A program made the translations under genes and the position numbers. The notes beneath the pieces are model-generated. The model saw only the letters and a list, made by a program, of their open reading frames with translations. It was not told where the DNA came from and did no database searches. From an uncultured Bacteroidales bacterium (GTDB lineage Bacteria; Bacteroidota; Bacteroidia; Bacteroidales; P3), in the NCBI GenBank assembly GCA_947177315.1, contig CAMWTX010000042.1, positions 1 to 10,288 of the forward strand: 10,288 nt of DNA, read 5' to 3'. Shown here in pieces: positions 5,254-10,288 of this stretch. Position 1 is the stretch's first letter. Each line of letters begins with the position of its first letter.

Positions 5254-7680
5254 ATGAAAAGGATAAATTGGAAAAAGCTGTTGCCGCACGTGTGGGCGGT
5301 GCTTATTTTCTTGGCCTTGAGTGTGGCTTATTTTGCCCCAGTCGTATTTGAAGGAAAATCCATGGGGCAGAGTGATGTGCATAGTTGGGGCGGCACACGG
5401 CAAGAAAAGGCGGATTGCTATAGGCAGACGGGGGAACATACCCATTGGAGCAATATGCTTTTCGGGGGCATGCCCAATACGGGATCGGAGGGCTATAATG
5501 TATATGGAAAGTTTTTCCCGCGCTTCGTTATGGGTGGTTTGCCTGCCTTGAGCGCCGGTATCCTGTTTTTCTATATGCTCGGTTTCTATATCCTGATGTG
5601 CGTGTTGGGATGCCGTTCCTGGCTGGCGATTCTGGGAGCGGTGGCGTATGCCTTTTCTACCTACAATATCCTGATTATCGATGCCGGCCATGCCAACAAA
5701 TGCTGGGCGATGGCTTGCATGGCGCCCATTCTGGCCGGGGTTATCCAATGCTTTAAAGGCAAATATCTTTCGGGAGCCTTGATTACCTTGATTTTTACAG
5801 GTCTGCATATCATGTATTCCCACCAGCAGATAACGTTTTACCTGATGTTCATGCTCGTGGCGGTGGTCATCGCCTACGGAATACGGGCGTTCAGGCAGAA
5901 ACAGATCAAGACTTATCTGAAAGGCGGCATGGTGGCCTTGGCGGTGGCAGTGGTGGCGGTACTTCCTTCTTTGGGGGGCTGGTTGGTTACCTACGATTAC
6001 AGCAAAGATACCATGCGCGGCGGAGCGGTCTTGCAGTCAACCCCCGACGGACAGAAAGAAAGTTCGGGCTTGGACATAGACTACGCTTTCCAATGGAGTT
6101 ATGGCAAGATGGAAAGCTTTACTTTGCTCGTTCCCGGCATTTACGGCGGCAGTAGCCATTATTATCTCAACCCGGACAGCGAAACCTATAAGATAACGGG
6201 CGGACGGCAGCGTATGGCGCCGCTTTATTGGGGCGACCAGCCGTTTACCTCAGGCCCGGTTTATGTAGGGGCTGTTATCTGCTTTTTGTTCCTGTTGGGG
6301 CTTTTTGTGGTGAAAGGCCCCGAAAAATGGTGGTTGCTGGCGGTAACCGTCCTATCGCTTCTGCTTGCCTGGGGCAGGCATCTTTCGTGGTTCAATGATT
6401 TTCTGTTTTACCATCTGCCGCTCTACAACCGTTTCCGCACACCCTCCATGGCTTTAGTGATTGCCGAAATCTCGATGGTGGCCTTGGCGATGCTTTCGGT
6501 GGAGACCCTTTTGCGGAACGCGGGCGAGAAAGGCAAGTATGTGCGTGATTTGCTGTATGCGTTTGGCATTACCGCCGGGATATGTCTCTTCTTTGCTCTG
6601 TTCGGCAAGAGCATGTTCGGATTTATGTCGCCAGCAGACGCTTCCTATCCCGATTGGTTGCAGAAAACATTGTTGGAAGATCGCGCGAGCATGCTCATCG
6701 GAACGGCCATGCGTTCGTTCGCCTTTATATTGCTGGCGGCCGCAAGCCTGTGGTTTTATCTGAAGAAAAACCTGAAAGCCGAATGGCTGATGGGACTTTT
6801 GGCAGTTTTTTCAGTGGTTGATTTATGGACTTTGGACCGCCGTTATGTGGGCGAACAGAATTTTATGCCCTCACGGGCGGTAAAGACCGTGCTCCCCACG
6901 GAAGCCGACCGTATGATTTTGGAAGATACCGATCCGGATTACCGTGTCTTCAATGTTACGGTCAATACGTTCAACGATGCTACGACTTCCAATTTTCACA
7001 AGTCCATCGGCGGTTACAGTCCCATGAAATTGCGTCGTTATCAGGATATCATCGACTATCATTTGAGCCGCCGTTTGAATATTTCGGTTCTCAATATGCT
7101 TAACACCAAGTATTTTATTGCGCCCGATGCTTCGGGGCAGCCTATGGTGCAGCGTAATGTGTCGGCGTTGGGCAACGCCTGGTTTGTAGATAGCATTTAT
7201 TGGGTCAACAGCCCCGATGAAGAGATCCTGGCCTTGAACGATTTTGACCCGGCACGGGTGGCGGTTATCGACAGGGAATGGAAAGACAAGGTAGGCATTG
7301 TTTCCACGCCGGCGGCCTCCGAAGGGGACAACATCCGTTTGGTGGAATACTATCCCAATTCGCTCAAATACGAATATGCGGCTTCAGATACCCGTCCTGC
7401 GGTGTTCTCCGAAGTGTATTACAAGACTTGGAAAGCCTATGTGGACGGAGAGGAAGTTCCTCTTTATCGTGTCAACTATATCCTGCGTGGGTTGACCTTG
7501 CCGGAAGGCCGACATGTGGTGCAGTTCAAGTGCAAGAATCCGCTTATCGCGCGCAGCAGGGTGCTTACCAATACGGGCTCGGCACTTAATGTGCTGCTGA
7601 TTCTGGCATTGATAGCCATGATGGTTCGGAATGCTTTCGTAAAAGAGGAAACGGAAGCAATGGAAAAATGTAGGGAATAA
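5254..7680 (+). CDS. YfhO-family polytopic membrane protein (probable GT-C-type glycosyl transfer)
   Basis: The 808-residue product has about a dozen hydrophobic helices, starting with residues 11-30, followed by a large soluble region and a last helix near 773-791. The first extracytoplasmic loop carries an acidic segment (QSDVHSW, with D41) and HWSNMLFGGMPNTGSEGY, a pattern typical of Bacteroidota YfhO proteins. The soluble part (roughly 540-770) includes the family hallmark YYKTWKAYVDG (722-732), then VPLYRVNYILRGLTLPEGRHVVQFK. YfhO proteins are thought to transfer sugars from lipid-linked donors outside the membrane, by analogy with GT-C enzymes; B. subtilis YfhO has been linked to lipoteichoic-acid glycosylation. 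The substrate here is unknown. A GT2 glycosyltransferase follows after 19 bases, suggesting a shared pathway. The start at 5254 gives the basic MKRINWKK before the first helix. No clear -7 box is visible in 5152-5253 on this strand. Confidence 0.85.
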   Translation: MKRINWKKLLPHVWAVLIFLALSVAYFAPVVFEGKSMGQSDVHSWGGTRQEKADCYRQTGEHTHWSNMLFGGMPNTGSEGYNVYGKFFPRFVMGGLPALSAGILFFYMLGFYILMCVLGCRSWLAILGAVAYAFSTYNILIIDAGHANKCWAMACMAPILAGVIQCFKGKYLSGALITLIFTGLHIMYSHQQITFYLMFMLVAVVIAYGIRAFRQKQIKTYLKGGMVALAVAVVAVLPSLGGWLVTYDYSKDTMRGGAVLQSTPDGQKESSGLDIDYAFQWSYGKMESFTLLVPGIYGGSSHYYLNPDSETYKITGGRQRMAPLYWGDQPFTSGPVYVGAVICFLFLLGLFVVKGPEKWWLLAVTVLSLLLAWGRHLSWFNDFLFYHLPLYNRFRTPSMALVIAEISMVALAMLSVETLLRNAGEKGKYVRDLLYAFGITAGICLFFALFGKSMFGFMSPADASYPDWLQKTLLEDRASMLIGTAMRSFAFILLAAASLWFYLKKNLKAEWLMGLLAVFSVVDLWTLDRRYVGEQNFMPSRAVKTVLPTEADRMILEDTDPDYRVFNVTVNTFNDATTSNFHKSIGGYSPMKLRRYQDIIDYHLSRRLNISVLNMLNTKYFIAPDASGQPMVQRNVSALGNAWFVDSIYWVNSPDEEILALNDFDPARVAVIDREWKDKVGIVSTPAASEGDNIRLVEYYPNSLKYEYAASDTRPAVFSEVYYKTWKAYVDGEEVPLYRVNYILRGLTLPEGRHVVQFKCKNPLIARSRVLTNTGSALNVLLILALIAMMVRNAFVKEETEAMEKCRE

Positions 7681-7699
7681 AGCAAAAGAGAATCTAAAG

Positions 7700-8704
7700 A
7701 TGGAACTGAAATATTCCATAATCATTCCGGTGTTCAACCGCCCCGACGAGATGGCGGAAATGCTGGCGAGCCTGGCGGAGCAGACCGAAAGGAATTTTGA
7801 AGTGGTCGTGGTGGAAGACGGTTCCACCTTGCCCTGCAAAGAAGAAGTTGACCGCTATGCCGAGGTTTTGGAAATACAATATGTATCCAAGCCCAATACC
7901 GGCAGAAGCGATACCCGTAACGTGGGTATGCGGCATGCCAGGGGCGATTACTTTCTCTTTTTCGATTCCGACTGTATTCTTCCGCCCGAATATATACAGA
8001 CCTTGAACCGTTGCCTGCAGAACGACTATACGGATTGTTTCGGAGGTCCTGACAGAGCATTGCCTACCTTTACGGATATGCAGAAAGCGGTGAATTTCGC
8101 CATGACGTCTTTTCTGACCACGGGGGGGATCCGGGGAAGCGGCAAGGTTTGCATGGAGAAATTCCATCCCCGTTCGTTCAATATGGGACTTTCGCGTGCC
8201 GTTTATGAAAAGGTGGGCGGGTTCGCCGATATGTTCGGAGAAGATATTGATTTGAGTATCCGTATCCGGCAGGCGGGATTCAGGACCCTGCTTTTTCCGG
8301 AGGTGTCCGTTTATCATAAACGCAGGGTAAACCTCAAGAAATTCTTTCGGCAGGTGTATAATTTCGGGCAGGCGCGCATTTTCCTTTACCGCCTGCACCC
8401 CGAGTCGCTCAAGACCGTACATGCATTGCCGGCCTTGTTTGTGCTGGGCGAAGCGGCTTTGCTGCTGCTTGCCGTTTTCCACACACCTTATTGGCTGTTG
8501 CTCCTGGCCTTGTATTGCCTGATGCTGTTTTGCGCTTCCGCCCTCAAGAATAAAAGCCTCAAAATCGCGCTTTTGTCGGTCGTAACGGGCTTTGTGCAGT
8601 TGAACGGCTACGGTTGCGGCTTTATCAAGGCGTTCTGGAACAAGGTGGTTCTTAAGAAAGATTTGGAGAAAGGCGAGAAATTGCGCCGTTCTTACAATAA
8701 ATAG
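7700..8704 (+). CDS. Family 2 (GT-A fold) glycosyltransferase
   Basis: This encodes 334 residues. The N-terminus YSIIIPVFNRPDEM opens the nucleotide-sugar-binding fold, followed by VVVVEDGS (D40) and the DxD metal motif DSD at 89-91 (FFDSDC). The probable catalytic base lies in GEDIDLS (180-186), preceded by FNMGLSRAVYEKVGGF. Together these define an inverting GT2 enzyme. The C-terminal third is hydrophobic, with probably two helices in about 235-285, including FVLGEAALLLLAVF and YWLLLLALYCLMLF, so it is anchored at the cytoplasmic face of the inner membrane. It begins 19 bases after the YfhO-like gene, so the two are probably co-transcribed; the GT2 could load a lipid carrier that the YfhO-like protein uses, which is an inference. 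Donor and acceptor cannot be read from sequence. It ends 12 bases from the convergent corA stop, with no hairpin visible. Confidence 0.92.
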   Translation: MELKYSIIIPVFNRPDEMAEMLASLAEQTERNFEVVVVEDGSTLPCKEEVDRYAEVLEIQYVSKPNTGRSDTRNVGMRHARGDYFLFFDSDCILPPEYIQTLNRCLQNDYTDCFGGPDRALPTFTDMQKAVNFAMTSFLTTGGIRGSGKVCMEKFHPRSFNMGLSRAVYEKVGGFADMFGEDIDLSIRIRQAGFRTLLFPEVSVYHKRRVNLKKFFRQVYNFGQARIFLYRLHPESLKTVHALPALFVLGEAALLLLAVFHTPYWLLLLALYCLMLFCASALKNKSLKIALLSVVTGFVQLNGYGCGFIKAFWNKVVLKKDLEKGEKLRRSYNK

Positions 8705-8716
8705 CCTGTCCGCGTC

Positions 8717-9637
8717 TTACATCCAACGCCTTTTCTTGGCAAAGATGATGAAGAAAGCGGCCACGAGCGCCATGAATCCTACGATACACCAGAAGAAATA
8801 GGCGCGGTCCATGAAGGGGAGAAATACGTTCATCCCGTAAACACCGGTAATAAACGTAAGAGGCAGGAAGATTGTGGAAATGAGGGTCATGATTTTCATC
8901 ACCTCGTTGATACGGTTGGTCTGCATCGAATCGAAAGTCTTGGAGAGGCCTTCGATCAGTTCGCCGTTGTCTTCCACCATATCCCACATCTTCTGATAGT
9001 AATCGACGATATTGCCCCAGTAGTCTTCCATAAAGTCGCTGTTTTCCGAAAAGCCCTTGATCATACCGGATTCGAATTTCTGGAACAGCCGCAGCTGAGG
9101 TTTGAAAATGGTGTTCAGCAAAATGATGTTGCGCCGCGTCATGGAGAGCCTTTCAATTGTGATGTCGGCGCGTTTGTTGAACAAGTCGCGGTTGATGCTT
9201 TCGATATTTACGCCCACACGTAGCAATAACGAGTAGGAATCCACCAAAAGACGGTTCAGAATCGTGTAAAGCAGGGTGTCGGAGTTGAATTCGTCAAAGT
9301 CTTCCTCCAACTTTTCGGGTTGCTTTTCCGCCAGTTCGAAAATGTTTTTGAGGATGCCTTGCGAACGGGTCAGCGTAATGATATAACTCTTGCCCCAGAA
9401 TATCTTGATTTCGCGTGGGTGGAGCGTGTGCCCCTGGCGGTCGAAACCGGGAAAATGCAGGATAAGGAAGTTGTAGTCGTCGTAAATATCGATTTTGGGA
9501 CGTTGCGCCATACTGCGGCAGTCCTCGATATCCAAGGGGTGAAAGTGAAACTCTTCCTCCAAGAACGTCAAATCCTCCTCGTTGGGATTCTGTATGTAGT
9601 GCCAGTTCAAGGCACCGAGTTCAAGGCTTTCCATCAT
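8717..9637 (-). CDS. corA: CorA-family magnesium/cobalt transporter
   Basis: This 306-residue protein belongs to the CorA family of pentameric inner-membrane divalent-cation channels, which carry mainly Mg2+ and sometimes Co2+ or Ni2+. The selectivity motif GMN is at 268-270 within TGVYGMNVFLPF, right after the first of two C-terminal transmembrane helices (LISTIFLPLTFI). The second helix is near 280-300, and the protein ends in basic residues (KKRRWM), as is usual. The N-terminal cytoplasmic domain contains HPLDIEDCRSMAQRPKIDIYDDY, typical of the family, and a long helical stalk follows. Tandem Met codons at 9635-9637 and 9632-9634 leave the start uncertain by one residue. It is divergent from ribB. 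Some related proteins are zinc exporters (ZntB type); the sequence does not settle the ion. Confidence 0.92.
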   Translation of the reverse strand: MMESLELGALNWHYIQNPNEEDLTFLEEEFHFHPLDIEDCRSMAQRPKIDIYDDYNFLILHFPGFDRQGHTLHPREIKIFWGKSYIITLTRSQGILKNIFELAEKQPEKLEEDFDEFNSDTLLYTILNRLLVDSYSLLLRVGVNIESINRDLFNKRADITIERLSMTRRNIILLNTIFKPQLRLFQKFESGMIKGFSENSDFMEDYWGNIVDYYQKMWDMVEDNGELIEGLSKTFDSMQTNRINEVMKIMTLISTIFLPLTFITGVYGMNVFLPFMDRAYFFWCIVGFMALVAAFFIIFAKKRRWM

Positions 9638-9728
9638 GGCGACCCCCTTGTTTACTGATTCAAAAAACGACTACATGCCGGTATCGGATTTGTTTTTATG
9701 GCTTCTGCGCCAAAAGCGCACCAAACGG

Positions 9729-9753
9729 CAAAGGTAAGAAAAAATCAAAAATA
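9729..9753 (-). promoter_or_regulatory. Candidate promoter region of corA, with two -7-like elements
   Basis: On the minus strand TACCTTTG (9736 to 9729) and TATTTTTG (9753 to 9746) both match the TAnnTTTG consensus exactly. No TTG lies at the usual 19-21 base distance upstream of either, so only the -7 part supports the call. The leader would be about 85-105 bases and includes a 5-bp hairpin (TGCGC 9706-9710, GCGCA 9716-9720). Confidence 0.45.
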
Positions 9754-9775
9754 CTCTCGGCTCTGTTATCTTTAT

Positions 9776-9783
9776 TATCTTTG
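9776..9783 (+). promoter_or_regulatory. Candidate -7 element of ribB
   Basis: TATCTTTG matches TAnnTTTG exactly and lies 53 bases before the ribB ATG. TTATCTTT occurs twice in tandem (9766-9773 and 9775-9782), so the -7 region is duplicated. No good -33 TTG is seen. The GC-rich leader has a small inverted repeat, GCGTT/AACGC (9812-9823). It is too short for an FMN riboswitch. Confidence 0.5.
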
Positions 9784-9836
9784 CCGCGCCTGTGCGGTAG
9801 TTGGCGCGCGGGCGTTTTAACGCAAACACAGCACCG

Positions 9837-10288
9837 ATGGATATAAAGTTAGACAGTGTAAAAGACGCGATACGGGATTTCAAGGAAGGCAAATTCTTGA
9901 TAGTGGTGGATGATTATGACCGCGAGAACGAGGGCGATCTGGTGATTGCCGCCGAAAAGGTTACACCCGAAAAAATCAATTTCATGCTCAAGCATGCCCG
10001 CGGGGTATTGTGCGCACCCATCACGCTTTCGCGTTGCGAGGAATTGAACTTGCCCCACCAGGTGGAACACAATACATCCGTGCTGGGCACGCCCTTTACG
10101 GTTACGATAGACAAGTTGGAAGGCTGCACTACGGGGGTTTCGGCTTCCGACCGCGCCGCCACCATTCTGGCATTGGCAGACCCGAAGGCCAAACCCGAAG
10201 ATTTTGGGCGTCCGGGACACATCAATCCGCTTTACGCGCAGGATTTGGGCGTGTTGCGCCGGGCCGGACATACCGAAGCCTGTGTGGA
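9837..10288 (+). CDS. ribB: 3,4-dihydroxy-2-butanone 4-phosphate synthase (partial; RibB or RibBA)
   Basis: This converts ribulose 5-phosphate to formate and 3,4-dihydroxy-2-butanone 4-phosphate, the four-carbon precursor of riboflavin; it is cytoplasmic. The first 150 residues are present and the window ends inside the gene. Family landmarks appear in order: the acidic loop VVDDYDRENEGD, ARGVLCAPIT with the conserved cysteine, EHNTSVLGTPFTVTID, TTGVSASDRA, GRPGHINPL, and RRAGHTEAC, which holds the conserved His and Glu. Two small departures from the common pattern are Tyr for Glu in DDEDREN and Cys after HTEA. In many Bacteroidota this domain is fused to GTP cyclohydrolase II (RibBA); that half would lie outside the window, so fusion cannot be judged. 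The ATG at 9837 gives the normal N-terminus MDIKLDSVKDAIRDF. Confidence 0.95.
   Translation, partial: MDIKLDSVKDAIRDFKEGKFLIVVDDYDRENEGDLVIAAEKVTPEKINFMLKHARGVLCAPITLSRCEELNLPHQVEHNTSVLGTPFTVTIDKLEGCTTGVSASDRAATILALADPKAKPEDFGRPGHINPLYAQDLGVLRRAGHTEACV

Noticed and set aside
7694..8482. 262-codon open frame antisense to the glycosyltransferase
   Set aside because: It mirrors the GT2 coding frame and has the biased composition of a shadow, with no recognisable domain.
9784..9836. FMN riboswitch upstream of ribB
   Set aside because: Only about 50 bases separate the -7 box from the start codon, far too short for that aptamer, and its conserved sequence blocks are absent.
1..10288. Mobile element, CRISPR array, defence system or phage genes
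   Set aside because: No transposase, integrase, Cas, restriction, toxin or phage-like protein, no spaced direct repeats and no terminal repeats were seen. All large frames are accounted for by housekeeping or envelope genes.

Overview
The window looks like an ordinary chromosomal segment of a Bacteroidota bacterium, most likely order Bacteroidales. The reasons are a Bacteroidota-style lipoprotein, a short secreted SPOR-domain protein, a YfhO-type membrane protein next to a family 2 glycosyltransferase, start codons without clear Shine-Dalgarno sequences, and several matches to the Bacteroidota -7 promoter element TAnnTTTG. I see no insertion sequence, integrase, CRISPR array, toxin-antitoxin pair or phage gene, and nothing that stands out as an undescribed system. 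No gene-free stretch exceeds 300 bases; the longest are about 110 bases (710-821), 102 bases (5152-5253) and 199 bases (9638-9836).

Layout. Bases 1-62 hold the last codons of a plus-strand gene, ended by a strong 12-bp hairpin. Facing it on the minus strand is a small putative lipoprotein (128-709). A divergent gap then leads into a tight plus-strand run: purD (purine biosynthesis), two M16-family zinc-peptidase subunits and a secreted SPOR-domain protein. purD overlaps the first peptidase by 10 bases and the two peptidases are 8 bases apart. A tRNA-Gln(UUG) gene lies on the minus strand immediately after the SPOR gene, with a textbook Bacteroidota promoter. Next comes a plus-strand pair: an 808-residue YfhO-like polytopic membrane protein and a GT2 glycosyltransferase. 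A CorA-type metal-ion transporter follows on the minus strand, convergent with the glycosyltransferase at a 12-base gap. Divergent from corA, the start of a RibB (DHBP synthase) gene for riboflavin synthesis runs off the right end.

How the genes work together. The two M16 proteins probably form one heterodimeric cytoplasmic peptidase. The first keeps the HxxEH zinc site but has lost the Arg/Tyr substrate-binding pair; the second has lost HxxEH but keeps that pair. The YfhO-like protein and the GT2 enzyme probably act in one envelope-glycan pathway whose substrate cannot be read from the sequence. purD, tRNA-Gln, corA and ribB are housekeeping genes with no evident functional link to their neighbours.
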